Assembly: GCA_033239125.1 (NCBI GenBank)
Contig: BSWB01000004.1
Span: forward strand, 118,801,235-118,865,234
Length of the DNA stretch: 64,000 nucleotides
Source of the DNA: Fagopyrum homotropicum
Taxonomy: Eukaryota; Streptophyta; Magnoliopsida; Caryophyllales; Polygonaceae
Direction: 5' to 3'
The position numbers and the translations under genes were made by a program. Shown piece by piece: positions 22,691 to 35,206 of the stretch. The notes under the pieces were generated by a model. That model was not told where the DNA came from. It did no database searches and worked only from the letters and a program-made list of their open reading frames with translations. Every line of letters starts with the position of its first letter. Within the stretch, counting starts at the first letter, position 1.

Positions 22691-23791
22691 GGCAATCCAG
22701 AGTTGCCCACACCCACGACTATAGAAAATTTTCAAAGCTTCCATGGTTTGACAACCTTTTATAGACGTTTTGTATGGGATTTTAGTACTATTGCAGCCCT
22801 CTCACGTGTTTATGAAGAAGCAAGTACAATTCGAGTGGGTAGATGCACAAGAGAAGGCATTTAATGAGTTGAAGTAGCAATAATCACACGCACCCCTTCT
22901 AGCACTTCCGGATTTCACTAAACCATTTGAGGTTGAGTGTGACGCTTCAAGAATTGGCATTGGAGTAGTACTCATGAAAGAAGTTAAGCCACTTGCTTCC
23001 TTTAGTGAGAAATTAAAAGGAGCATGCTTGAATTATTTGACATATGATAAGGAATTGTATGCATTATTTCGAGTTTTCAAGACATGGAACATTACCTATG
23101 GCCTAATAAATTCATCCTTAAAACTAATCATGAGTTTTTAAAGCATTTTAGGAGTCAAGATAAGTTGGATAGGAGGCATGGTAGATGGATGGAGTTTGTA
23201 GAAACCTTTCCATTTATCATAGTGTATAAGAAAGGAAGAATATTTTTGTTGTTGATGCCCATTCTAGGAGACATTCTTTGATCACTACTATGGATTCTTA
23301 TGCTTCTATTACTTTAAGGATCTATATGTGGATAATATTGATTTTGGTGACAATTTTCAGCATTGTAAATCTCAACCTTCACGTGATAAATTCTACATAG
23401 CCGAGGGATTCTTATTTCCTAAGGATAAAGTATGCATTCCTAGATGTTCTCTTCGACTATTTCTTGTTGAGGAAGCTCATATGGGTGGTTTAATGGGACA
23501 TTTTGGTAGAGATAAGACATTTTATATGTTGCATTCACACTTTTATTGGCCTCATATGCTTAAATATATTGAGAATACTATTAAGAGATGTCTTGTGTGT
23601 TTGAAAGCTAAGGCTAGATTGAAACCACATGGTTTAGACACTCCTCTTCCTACGCCTACTTCAACATGACTTGATATTAGTATGTATTTTGTTGTAGGCT
23701 TACCTAGGACTAAGAAGGGGACAAATTCTATTTTTGTGGTTGTTGATCGCTTTTCTAAAATGGCTCATTTTATTGCTTGTCATAAGACCGA
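22691..23791 (+). pseudogene. RNase H and integrase N-terminal half of element F
   Basis: Several frames carry the connection (FYRRFVWDFSTIA), RNase H (PDFTKPFEVECDASRIGIGVVL, ASFSEKLKGACLNYLTYDKELYAL) and the integrase zinc domain (HMGGLMGHFGRDKTFYMLHSHFYWPHM, CLVCLKAKA). The start of the catalytic core follows (FVVVDRFSKMAHFIACHKTD). At 23787-23791 (ACCGA) element D is inserted. The core resumes at 54095. Multiple stops and frame changes. Confidence 0.85.
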
Positions 23792-25576
23792 TGTTCGCTC
23801 CAAAAGGTGTGTGACTGTGTGTAGACAAAGCTTTAAATTTATATTCCGAATAATAAACCTAACGATAAGCGAACCCACAATGTACAGATCAATCGTAGTA
23901 AGGGCTTATATTCCGGAGTCGATCTCAAGGAATCGGTGAGAATAATCACAGTAAAGCAATCTAACTTCATAAGCATGCAATGGTTCTGATCAAAAGTAAA
24001 AGACAAGATGTATAGCAAGATGGGGAAATGCAGATTCTAAAGATCATAGTATCTAGTTGTGGTTTCGACTCAAGATTTCTAAAGGTAATGTGAACAAAGC
24101 TGAGGTTTGCTGAGGGAAGGTGTTTCGATGATGGGGTAGATCACCGGGTAAGTCTCACTATCCACTTTCTCAAACCAAAGCTCCTATCACCGGGTAAGTC
24201 TCAAGGAACTAAGGGAAGGTAAGAATACTCAAACCAAAATCACTCACCTAAGGGTACAGAACTAACCATCACCGGGTAAGTCTCAGGTTAACTCTCAAAG
24301 GTAGCACGAAGGCACACTCAAACCATAATAAGGATAAACCTTTATTACCTAACACTCATCATCATTGGTATGCAAGCAAAGGAATCACGGGGTAAGTCTC
24401 ATCTTAGGCTTGCGTGTAAACCAGGAAAGGTGCAACAAGGATAGGATTTTGCAAACTATAACCTAAACTCGGAATCTGTAAAATAGTGGGCGATCTCATT
24501 ATGTTATATATTGATCTTAGTCGAGATGCTAAATGAACAGCCCGAGACGGGTTTCAGATTAGGGTTAACTCAAGCTTTCAGGGTTCACTCGGAATAAGGT
24601 TCATTCTTTCATCGTCTATACCACAACCTTGAACTAATAACCCTATAATCGCAAGGGTGTTTAGCCAACAATCATAAATATCAATGTAATATCAAATATA
24701 TCAAGAATATCAAGAATATCAAGAATATCAAGAAAAGGTGAATAATCAACCAACAAAGATGTCTCAATTATCAAGACAAATAACAAATCAATAGTATCTA
24801 ACAATGTGTTCTCAAATAGATGATAGCAAACTCACAAGCAATCCCCAAGAAAATCCTCACAATCTAAGTTTCCTTGAACCCTAAGCAATCCTCCCTTCAA
24901 ATCTTCTTCCCTTTAATAGCCGTATTGCTGGTTGTCCTTTCGATCTATATCAGATCCAGCCTCCTTCCATGGGGCATCAATCCACGTCGATGGGGAGTCC
25001 TCTTCAATGTTGAAGGCTAAGAGATAAATTTTATAGGGAGATCAATCTAGGGTTTATAGCCTTATAGATATACCCTAGAACCTTGGGCCGAAAAACCTTG
25101 GCACGAAAAAAGAATGTTGAGCCCGCTGGTTTCAAAGCCCACTCTGGCGGTATCGGAGCCCAACGTAAGCATCTTGGTCGAGATGTGGGCCGAGGTGACT
25201 CCATGTTATGTCCATCTCGGTTGATCTTGGATCATTTCGGCCGAGATGTGGTATCAGAGCCTGCTCCGAGGTATCAAAGATAATTGTGGGGTATTAGAGT
25301 TCACTCTGGGTTCGTGTTCCTGACTTTCTTTGCTCCCTTTTATGCTCCAATGTAGTCCAATTGATATCCTTTCGACTCCATGCACTTTCATGCTCCCTTT
25401 TGATCCAAAATGTGTCATATTTCCTACAATTACAATCAAACGTGGTGTAAAGCTCGATTCTAGCAAAGTAGGTGAATGTCAACATAATTGATATGAATAT
25501 ATGTCTTATGCATGCAAAATAAAGGGAAAATATACATAAATGCATGCCTAAATATAGATCATAACTCATGTCATCA
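23792..25576 (-). mobile_element. 3' LTR of element D
   Basis: It starts TGTTCGCTCC and ends GTCATCA, and is highly similar to 52346-54094. Four ACCGGGTAAGTCTC-type repeats lie near 24145, 24190, 24270 and 24388. An ATCAAGAAT short repeat is expanded to about four units at 24698-24735, against one at 53243. Word clusters are at 24505-24560 and 25165-25275. TATAAA on the minus strand at about 25030-25035 lies just past the second cluster and may be the promoter TATA box. Confidence 0.88.
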
Positions 25577-25795
25577 AATTACCACATACTTGCTTCTTCC
25601 TTGTCCCTAAGCAAGGTTAAAACTTAAGATACAAGATGATATGGATTATGAATATGCAAAAACAAAGAAAAACCACAATATTTTTGGTTGTGCTTCTATT
25701 CATAGATCACCCTCAAAGAATGTTTCATAGCTAATAATAATAATCATATGATCAAAAGGAATTACAACATGGAAAGGATAATCACACTTTGCAAG
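25577..25795 (-). other. 3' end of element D interior, left of insertion C
   Basis: No gene. It holds a weaker version of the inverted repeat seen at 12769-12788 (CTTGTCCCTAAGCAAG at about 25601) next to the LTR. It ends at the GCAAG target site used by element C. Confidence 0.6.
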
Positions 25796-27607
25796 TGATG
25801 ACATGATTAATGACGTTAGTTTAGGCATTCATTTAGATAGTTTTTCCCGTTATTCATGCATGGTTTGGCATTAGTTCGTAACGTTTACGCTTAATTCATC
25901 CACATTGTCAAAATAGACGTCTACACGAGCCTTTGTCGGTTTTGTTGGTATTTTGGGGAGCTTTAGGACTTAATCGATACATTCGAGGATCTATCCTCGT
26001 GATGGAACACTCCCGGACCCTTTAAGGAGCAAGCTATGAGCAAAGGAGAAAACAAAAGACCTTATTGGTACATGCCTTGCACCAATTCGTGACTAGGTGA
26101 TCCAAGGAGAGCTTTGTGTTGGAAACCACGGCCCAGAGGCCATTTCCACGCCCGTGGTTTTGCCCGTGGTTTCTTCTGGACAGTTTTGACACTTGTCACA
26201 CGATTTCTTTGCCTGACCTTTGCTTTTCTTGGTTGAGTGTGGACTTGGTTGAGCCTGCAGGCTGGCTAGGACACTCTCTCATCATCCATTATGGGGAGGA
26301 AGACTTGGAAGAGGAAAATAAGAACACTCTCATTTTTGAAGAAGAACAACACATCTAAACTTAGATCTAGAGTTAGACTTTGAAGGATTTTTGGTGACTT
26401 TTGTTCAGGAGCTTTTGAAAGCATTGTAAGGAACGTTTTGGAGCTATGTTTGAAGGGTTGTAAGTCTTGTTTAATATCATATTCAGCTAAGATTACTTGC
26501 TTCTATTTACTCTCATTTCACTTTCTTGCTATGGAAACCATGAATGCTTGCATGATGAACTTAATCCTTGAAATGCATGTTATTAGTTAAATAGTTGTGG
26601 TTCTAGGGTGATGGAATGATGGTAATGGCTTGGACTATGATATAATAGACTTGAATGTACCTTTGGATAACTTACATGCTCGAAACCTAACCCCCGACTA
26701 AAACCACGGTTTGTTCATCCTAAACCACGGTCGTGGCTACTATGATCAGCCCCTGGTTTGTGTTGTTGTGCTTGTATTGATGAATCTTAATGTTAGGATG
26801 TTAGATTGTTGAAATCCTAGTGTTTGTCAAGCATAATTTATCTTAGGGTGATCTAATGCTAGTAAGCTAAGTGAGGGAAGAGACTTACCTGGTAATTCCC
26901 GACCTTAGATACCAAAGATGATGAACTCTAGGTAGTAGTGAGCCTCACAAGCCGCTACTGGACTGAGTGTGCTATGATTGTTTCTTAGGACTTTCCTTCC
27001 CGATACTTATCCGGTAAGGAGAGGTTTGACCCCTAGATAGCAATCCGGTTTGTGTAGATTTCCAAGCCATAGGTTCCTAGAGACTTACCCGGTAATAGGA
27101 CCTTAGGTGCGGGATTAGTGGACCATGAGACCTACCCGGTGATTGATCCCATTGGAGAAACACCCTTTCTCAACATACCGTAGCTTGTCCAAGGTTGATT
27201 AGAAGCTTGAGTCCAATGCCATAACCGGAAGTCCCAATCCCTAGAATCCGCTTTTCTTAATTTGATCTCACATCTTGTGTTTGTGTTGCTTGTTCGTGTT
27301 GCTATTTTGAGTTGTTTGTTTGATATATAATCTTGCATGATTTGTGATCTTTGCTTGATATATCACCACAAAAACCCAACCAAAAATATCGTGATTTTCA
27401 TTTCTTTATTTCTTTCTCTTTTCTTAGACTAGATTTGCACTATCCATGATCACTTGTTTATTTGATTTCACCTAAGTCTTCGTGTTCGACCTCGGAATAC
27501 TATCCTTGCTACAAAACGACCCATACATTGTGGGTTCACTAGAAGTTAGGAAATTATATTGAGTTATAAATTGTAAGACTTTTGTGCTACACATCTCTAG
27601 CGTAACA
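25796..27607 (+). mobile_element. 5' LTR of element C
   Basis: It starts TGATGACATG, ends AGCGTAACA, and is followed by a primer-binding site. Word clusters are at 26121-26173 (CCACGCCCGTGG with an extra CCCGTGGTTT) and 26700-26760. Four copies of a GAGACTTACCCGGTAA-type repeat are near 26880, 27001, 27078 and 27127. An inverted repeat near the end (27519-27535) reads ACCCATACATTGTGGGT. Confidence 0.9.
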
Positions 27608-27613
27608 AGTTTT

Positions 27614-27630
27614 TGGCGCCGTTGCCGGGG
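27614..27630 (+). promoter_or_regulatory. primer-binding site of element C (tRNA-Asp)
   Basis: TGGCGCCGTTGCCGGGG is complementary to the 3' end of plant tRNA-Asp, the primer known for Athila elements. It lies six bases after the LTR. Confidence 0.9.
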
Positions 27631-27749
27631 ACTAGGTCTAGATTGAATCATTGTGTGTGATTATCTATAGTGTAGGTATTTCTTGTTGCTTTTGATCTTG
27701 TTTGGTTTGTGTCTTTGATTTATTAGGACATCTCTCACTCTTTAGGTGC

Positions 27750-28861
27750 ATGCGAAGATCTCGTGGCAAGGATTTAGCTCCATTCGTTCCCGAACCGGAG
27801 AAAACCCTTAAGACTAGATCCAAGGGCACTAGGAAGAAGAAGGAGATGGCCGGAAGAGATCTTCAAGCTGAGTTGAATGACGCCTTAGAGAAAATCAGGC
27901 TAAGGGATAAAGCCTTGGAGAATGAGAGGAGACTTGCAAATGAGAGGCAAGAAGCAACTAGTAGGGAAATTGAAGAGATTAGGCAAGCTCTTGTGCAAAG
28001 GGAGCTTAATCTTTGTCAACCACCACCACATCCGGCGGTACATGTACGGAATGAGCCTATTATTATTGAGAAGCCACAAACGCTAGGGGAATGTATGGAT
28101 CCAGCCCAAAGAATGCACCGTCCGGGTGTAAACTTAGGAGATCCCGCAGCCCATGACTACGAGGTCCGCCCTCAAGTGCTACAAATGATCCGGGACAATC
28201 AATTTTGAGGGATGGAAGGAGAGTCTCCTCATCAACACTTGATGAATTATGAGATCTTGATGGAGACTCTAAGGCCACCTAGATTGGAGAGCAACAACCA
28301 CAAGCTTAGGGTTTTTTCCTTCCACTTAAGGATACGACCTTGGCTTGGTACCAATCCATTCCACTAGGACGTGTGGCTACTTGGGAGGAGATGACAACCG
28401 AATTTCTTACAAAGTTCTTCCCACCTTCCAAGACAACCGAGCTAAGAGGGAAGATCAATGCCTTCGTGATGAAGGATAAGGAGAGCCAATTCAAATCTTG
28501 GGAGAGGTTCAAAGACCTCCTCCTAGATTGTACACACCATGGGATACCGAAGATAGAGCTATTGGAGATTTATTTCAAGGGGCTTGATGAGGATAGTCAA
28601 TTCAAGCTCCAATCACTTTCCGGAGGAACATTCATGGAGAATAATGTGGATGAGGCTTGGGACTTTGTAGAGAAGCAAGCCTTGGTCATAGAGAAGTACT
28701 CCCATAGGAAGAGTGATGGGAGGAAACCGGGAGCATATGAAGTAAGTGAAGTCACCATGAGCAACTACAAACTTGATGCAATCAACAATGAGCTTAAGTC
28801 CTTGAGGGAGTTGTGTACCACAACCTTAAAGAGTCAAGCAAGTCCTCAAGTGCAAGTGTAA
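27750..28861 (+). pseudogene. gag of element C
   Basis: The likely start is ATG at 27750 (MRRSRGKDLAPF), by comparison with the same motif in element B. A charged, probably coiled-coil segment (LQAELNDALEKIRLRDKALENER) precedes GECMDPAQRMHRPGVNLGDPAAHDYEVRPQVL. A stop after DNQF (28206-28208) and a frame change near 28310 split it. The capsid core continues in 28340-28861: LAWYQSIPLGRVATWEEMT, TEFLTKFFPPSKT, CTHHGIPKIELLEIYFKGLD, DEAWDFVEKQALVIEKYSHR. No CCHC knuckle is present. Confidence 0.85.
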
Positions 28862-28867
28862 GCCAAC

Positions 28868-30527
28868 TTGGCTTCCAAAGAGGAGGATATTAACTACATG
28901 GGAAGGGGTAACTTCAACAATTATCAAGGCCCTAGGAACTTCAACAACAACAGCCGGCAATACAACAATTATCGGCCTAACCACAACCATCCCGAGTTCT
29001 CCTATTCTAACCCGGATGGTGCCTTGAACCCTCCCTCTTCCACAAGCGCAGCCCCACCACCTAAGGCTTCACAAGAGCCTCCACCCGGTTTTTCTCAACC
29101 TTTAAAGGATAAGACCGAAATGATGTTTGAACAATTGCTAGGGAGGTTGAGTGGACTTGAGAGCACGGTGACATCCATTTCGAAGGCTCAAAAGGTGCTA
29201 GACGCACAAGTGTTCCAAAACACGGGTGATACACAAAGGGATCCGGGAAAGCTTCCCGGAAGGACCGAGGACAATCCAAGAGGCCAAGTGTTGACCATTA
29301 CCACAAGGAGGGGGCTGAGCATGAAAGATCCCTCGCCAAAGGAGAATGACAAGGGGAAGCAAGTAGTAGTGGAGGAAGAACCATTGCAAGAAGAAGGAGG
29401 CAAGAGCAAAGATGATGAGCCAACATATGTGGCACCTCCCCCATACAAGCCACCGCTACCATTTCCACAATCACAAGCAAGAGCTCGTCTAGATAAACAT
29501 TTCGGTAAATTCCTTGAACTCATGTCTAAATTACATATTAACATTCCGTTCATGGATGCAATTCTAGGTATGCCGGCCTACGGAAAGTTTTTGAAGGAAA
29601 TACACTCTAACAAGAGGAAGTTGGAAGAGTATGGAGAAGTGAGGATGACAAAGAGGTCTTCCAAGTTGATACAAACCATGAGGGAGGAGATGCCTTATAA
29701 GCTGAGAGATCTACGGTCTTTTTGTGTGCCAATAGGAGTTGGAGAAGTGCAATATGAGGCCCTATGTGACCTTGGAGCAAGTGTAAGCATTATCCCGCTT
29801 GCACTTTACAATAAGGTTGGGCTAGGAGAACCGAAGCCGGTCAAGATGACCCTCTACATGATGGACCAATCCATCACTCACCCCGTAGGGATCCTAGAGG
29901 ATATATCGGTTTAGCTTGGGAAGTTCTATGTGTCAATCAATTTCGTTGTTTTGGACATCCCGGCGGACTACCTGGTTCCTATCATTTTAGGGAGGCCATT
30001 CTTAGCTACATCCGGATGCTTAGTGGATTGCAAAAATGGGATCCTCACCTTCAACATAGGAGAAGTAAATATCAAGTTCAAACTGTCCACAATGATGAAA
30101 GGGTCAACCCTTGGTGAAGACGTTTTTAACATTATCGAGGAAGAAGTATCTGGGGAAGTTGTGAGCTCAATCCAAATCAAGGATCCATTATAGAAAGTTC
30201 TTAGCATGAGTATCATGGAGGAAGGAGTTGAGGAAGATTGCAATGAAGAAATCCAAGATTTGGATGCATTAGAAAAGGAGACAAGTGCTGAATTTGAAGT
30301 GCACGAAGGAGTGTTGAAACACTGTAAGAACCACGGCCTGGGGCCCAAAACCACGCCTGTGGTTTCAACCGTGGAAGTCTCTGTCGTATCCAATTGTGCT
30401 AGTGTTTCCAAAACCACGCCCGTGGTTATGCAAGAGGCCGTGGGATCACCTGTGGTTTCTCTAGAAAGTCCCTTAGTTGTTGATAAAGCTTCAAGGAGTC
30501 TTGGAGAGTCTTCAATGGCTTTGGATT
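28868..30527 (+). pseudogene. gag-protease linker, protease and pre-RT linker of element C
   Basis: A Gly/Asn/Tyr-rich segment (GRGNFNNYQGPRNFNNNSRQYNNYR) comes first. The conserved YKPPLPFPQSQARARLDKHF and LHINIPFMDAILGMPAYGKFLKEI follow. The protease has active site CDLGASVSIIPLA intact, followed by KPVKMTLYMMDQSITHPVGI and IILGRPFLATSGCLVDCKN. Stops fall after DISV (29914) and after IKDPL (30193). The linker at 30325-30470 encodes the element's palindromic word in frame (KTTPVVSTVE, KTTPVVMQE). At 30523-30527 (GGATT) a solo LTR is inserted. Confidence 0.87.
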
Positions 30528-32283
30528 TGATAGCATGAATTATTGTCTATATTTTGGGACTTGTTTAGACGTTTTATCTTCAATAATCTGCATGTTTTAA
30601 TGTATATTATGTGATTATATCATCGTTTCATCTACGTTTGCGGGAATCGAGGTCTACACTAAGTTTCGTTGTAATCGTAGGTAAAATGGCACGTTTTGCA
30701 TCAAAATGGAGCAAAAGGAGCTAAGGAGTCATTGGAGCTACATTCAGGAGCTTAAGGAAGAATCCAGGAATCATTAAAATGGATTGAATATTTACTTTGG
30801 ACCAGATTTGAGAGATTTCACATTCAGTTGTGATTCACCTCGGTCAGCTACAATACCATCTCGACCGAGGTGATCCAGAGGAGCTGACTCGACCGAGGCG
30901 AACACCTTGGACACGGAAAGAGATATATTTTATTTGGCTGAGATCTTTTATTTTTGGAAAGAGGATCTTATATTCTTAGGCTGGATTCCTGGAAGGAAGA
31001 AGATAATTTAGCCCATATATTTTACCTATTTTTATGGGAAAAGATCTTTCTAAGATATCTTATCTTTGAAGGGTAATTTTCCTATAAAAAGGGTTGGATT
31101 TCCCACAAATCCGGAGGCCGCATACATCCGCTATCACCCGCATATACCCACTACAGCTGGGAGATTTGAAGAACCTTTTTGAAGGTTGAAGGAAGATTGA
31201 AGGAAGAAAGTTGATAGCTTTTATAGCTTTTGTGAAGGGTTTTGTAAGATTCTCTTAGATTCCCTTCTTTGTTGATTGTCTTGGTGTATTGTGATCCAAG
31301 GAACGCTTGTTTGTGTGATAATTGATTCAGTTATTGAAGCCTTTCTCTTAAGGTTTTCTTGTTCAATTATTCTCTTTCTTCCCTTATACTTGATTATTGC
31401 TTTCATGATGATGAGTGGCTAATTTCCTTGTGTGATTCTAGGGTGATTGGCTGAAGGTTGTGGGAAAAACAATGATAGAATAATCTTGATCACAGTAGGA
31501 CCCTAAAAGCTCGAGTCTTTATCCTTAACCCTAAAGCATCTCGCTTAGTCGATGAACATCTCGGCCGGGGTGGAATTCGTCTGACCGAGGTGACTTATCT
31601 GATCCGAAACTGAGAGTTAAGTGTTAGAGTTTGCCAAATCCTATTCTTATTACACCTTTCCTGGTTCAATGCAAGCCTAGGTTGAGACTTACCCAGTAAT
31701 TCCTTTGTTTGTTTACTAAATATCATAAGTATAGGTAATAAAGGTTTATCCTTTATTGGGGTTTGAGTGTGCTTTCATTCCATCTTTGTGAGTTAGCCTA
31801 AGACTTACCCGGTAAAGGTTGATTCTATTCCCTTAGGTGGTGTGTTGGTTTGAGGTTATAGTTCTTTTCCTTAATTCCTTGAGACTTACCCGGTAATAGG
31901 AGTTACGGTTTGGGATTAGTGAGTAGTGAGACTTACCCGGTGATCTATTCCACTTTAGTAACACCTTCCCTTTGCAAAAATCTCAGCTTTGTCCGCTTAT
32001 CTTTAGATCTTGAGTTGGAACCACAACTAGATGCTTTAATCCCTAGAATTGCATATTTCCTTAATTGACTTTTTATCATCTTTGATTGTTTTAATCGCTT
32101 TTGTGGTTAGTAGTTGCATTGATAACTTATACCTGCTTTGTTTCACTAAGTCCCTGTGATCGACCCCTGGAATTTCTTGCTTTTTACTACGATTGACCCG
32201 TACACTACGGGTTCGCATCCTTGTTTTAAGCTTACATCTAGGGTTATAAATTTAAAGCTTGCACACACCGTTTGGAGCGAACA
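30528..32283 (+). mobile_element. solo LTR of the A family
   Basis: It starts TGATAGCATG, ends GAGCGAACA, and is flanked by the perfect duplication GGATT (30523-30527 and 32284-32288). It matches the inverted LTRs of element A. It has word clusters at 30836-30910 and 31540-31605, and CCTATAAAAAGG at 31081-31092 as a likely TATA box. Four GAGACTTACCCGGTAA-type repeats are near 31683, 31800, 31880 and 31928. A perfect 7-pair inverted repeat lies at 32196-32212. It was probably left by recombination between two LTRs of a full element. Confidence 0.92.
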
Positions 32284-33415
32284 GGATTCATCTAATGTGG
32301 AGCTATATGGATCACATCCAACCGATTAAGGTCCTCCTAAACTTGATCTTAAACCTCTCCCTTCTCATTTAAAGTATGTTTTCCTTGGTTCGAATTCTAC
32401 TTATCCCTTGATTGTGAATGCATCTTTGAATGATGATGAGCTTGATAGATTGTTGAATGAATGGAAATTTCATAGGAGAGCTATTGGATACACCATTGAT
32501 GACTTAGTCGGAATTAAACCATCCTTATGCATGCATAAAATCTTAATGGAAGACAACCATAAACCTTCAATTGAACCTCAAAGAACATTGAACCCTATTA
32601 TGAAAGAGGTAGTCAAGAAAGAGATCCTAAAATTGCTAGATGTGGGAATCATTTTCCCGATTTCGGATAGTAAATGGGTTAGTCCCGTTCATGTTGTTCC
32701 TAAGAAGGGTGGTATGACCGTAGTAACTAATGAGAACAATGAACTAATCCCAACTAGGACGGTTACGGGGTGGAGAATGTGTATTGACTATAGGAAGCTT
32801 AATGTTGCCTCTAGGAAAGATCACTTCCCTTTTCCGTTTATTGACAAAATGCTAGAAAGATTAGCTCAACATTCACATTTTTGTTACCTTGATGGTTATA
32901 GCGGGTTCTTTCAAATCCCAATTCACCCGGATGACCAAGAGAAAACAACATTTACTTGTCCTTGGGGAACATTTGCATATAGAAGGATGCCATTTGGATT
33001 GTGTAATGAACCCGCCACCTTTCAAAGGTGTATGATGGCTATATTTTCTGAATATACTGAGAATATTATGGAGGTGTTTATGGATGATTTCTCGGTGTAT
33101 GACTCTTCATTTGATAATTGCTTGGCTAATCTATCTTTGGTGTTGAAGAGATGTGAGGAAACCAATCTTGTATTGAATTAGGAGAAATGTCACTTCATGG
33201 TGAGTGAAGGCATAGTGTTGGAACACTTGGTATCCTACCGAGGCATTGAGGTTGATAGAGCAAAGATAGAAACGATAGAGAAGTTGCCACCACCTACCTC
33301 GGTCAAAGGGGTAAGGAGTTTCTTAGGGCATGCCGGTTTTTACCGGAGGTTTATAAAAGATTTCTCTAAAATTTCTAAGCCTCTTACTAACCTAATAATG
33401 AAGGATGTTGAGTTT
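32284..33415 (+). pseudogene. reverse transcriptase of element C
   Basis: The reading resumes after the solo LTR with LKPLPSHLKYVFLGSNSTYPLIV. It continues through the RT: EILKLLDVGIIFPISDSKWV, VHVVPKKGG, GWRMCIDYRKLN, HFCYLDGYSGFFQIPI, TFAYRRMPFGLCNEPATFQRCM, and the catalytic box as VFMDDFSVY. A stop in the Trp position after LVLN (33179-33181) is followed by EGIVLEHLVSYRGIEVDRAKI, RSFLGHAGFYRRFIKDFSKI and KPLTNLIM. An earlier stop is near 32325. Element B is inserted after DVEF at GTTTT (33416-33420). Confidence 0.9.
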
Positions 33416-33420
33416 GTTTT

Positions 33421-35079
33421 TGTTAGCATGAAATATTGCGATATTCTAGGCACTTAATTTGGTTGTTTTTCCCTTATTAGTGTGTACATGGATGAAGTAT
33501 AGAAGCAAATGTTAGCTTGTTCACCTATATTGTCGATATGGAAGTCTACACTAGCTTTGTGTTGATTGTAGGTGAGAAGGATCTAAATAAGAGCGATTGA
33601 GAGAGAAAAGAGAGTAATCAATCATATTCGAGGATTAGGAACACATCAAGGAAGCTAAGGAAGGAGCTAGGATGAAGAATGTCACGACATATAGGAAACT
33701 GCAAACAATATACACTCCCACGCTCTTAATTACGGCCGTAGAAGAGTCCACGCTCTAAACCACGGCCGTGGATCTTGGCATCATGAGCGTGGAGCACTCC
33801 AGTAGGTTACACGGCCTAAAGTACGGTCGTGGAAGTCACAAGACACTGTAACCCTTTTCCACGCTCTAAATCACAGTCGTGGAAACCCATGAGACCGTGA
33901 TTTAGGCAATCTTTTGACGTGTCATTAATTGCCACGTCATTGGGCCTGGACGGTTATTCTTTCTCATCTTATACAAAGGTAGGAAAAGAGAGTTTCGGGG
34001 GAGCTCGCTTACGCTTCGCTTAGACCTCGCGGAGACGGCCGCTTACTCTTGCTTGGAGCATTCTTGCCTAGGGTTGATTGAAGATCGCCGAAGGTTTAAC
34101 CTTTTTTCATAGGTTTTGATATTGAAGACGGATTGACAACTTGTCCTTCATACTTACCTTAGATCATTGTGAGGTTTTGTGTTATACATTCTGAATCCAT
34201 TAAACATTGCTTCTTGTGTTTCGGATTTGAGAATTGGTTTTGAAGTTTTATTGAGTATTCGAGGGTTTTCATCTTTCATTCTCTTTAATTTGAATATTGA
34301 TATCATGACAATGGTTATTGGCTAAAACCCTTTAGCAATTCTAAGGTGAAGGGTTAATAGTTGTGGCTTAGATGATGATAGATCGATCGTAACTTGATTG
34401 GACCTTGAGAGTTAGAGAGATCTCGTCGACGAACCCAAATCACGGTCTGTTCTTAGAGTTCCACGGCCGTGGTTCTCAAGATCTGTCCGTGATTTACCTC
34501 ATTTTACGAACCTTGCTTTTACTTTAATCCAAAGTTAAAGATTTGCTTTAACTTAGTCTTGGCTTTCCTTTTCTAAGTAGTAGTAAGACTCAACACCTTT
34601 ATTTCGGTTTCGAGTGTCATAACATTAACCGTTTGAGTTTATCTTGATCCTTGGGTTACAAGTTTGGGTATTTGATATTAATTCTTGTCCTTAGATCCTT
34701 TCTATACTGCAGCCTCAACAACCTTTGTAGAGAGTGTCTTAGGGTGATTCATATAAGGTTTTGGAATTTCACCGTACATTGCCTTACTTTAGTATATTTT
34801 TGTAGCTCTTGACTCTGTCCTTAATTCCTTAGTATATCTTGAATCGATTGCCACAATTAGATACCTGGATCTTTAGAGTTGTTGTTTTCCCAATATTTGC
34901 AAAGCTTTACATCTTATTTGCTTGACAATCTAAAATTAGATTTTGTTTCACCAAATCCCGGTGATCGATACTCGGGAATACTTGTTGATCTACGCCGATC
35001 CGTACACTACAGGTTCGTTTGCTTTTATTCTAGTTTTATAAATTTAAGACTTGATTGCACGCACGTTTTAGGGCGAACA
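33421..35079 (+). mobile_element. 5' LTR of element B
   Basis: It starts TGTTAGCATG, ends GGGCGAACA, and is followed six bases later by a primer-binding site. Word clusters are at 33716-33910 and 34430-34500. TTATACAAAGG near 33968 may hold the TATA box. From about 33855 to the end it is nearly identical to 42997-44231. Confidence 0.9.
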
Positions 35080-35085
35080 AGTTTT

Positions 35086-35102
35086 TGGCGCCGTTGCCGG
35101 GG
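35086..35102 (+). promoter_or_regulatory. primer-binding site of element B (tRNA-Asp)
   Basis: TGGCGCCGTTGCCGGGG matches the complement of the tRNA-Asp 3' end, as in element C. Confidence 0.9.
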
Positions 35103-35206
35103 ATTTGGTCAAGACCAAACTTCGGTTTTCAGTTGTCGAGGTTGGGAGTTTTGCTCTTGTTGATTGATATCTCTTGTGAGTGCTATTTGCAGGTTCTCTT
35201 AGGTAT

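Noticed and set aside
27614..27630. Partial tRNA-Asp gene
   Set aside because: Only the 3' acceptor complement is present, directly after an LTR, so it is a primer-binding site.
29061..29553. Minus-strand open frames across gag-protease of element C
   Set aside because: They are shadows of the well-supported plus-strand reading.
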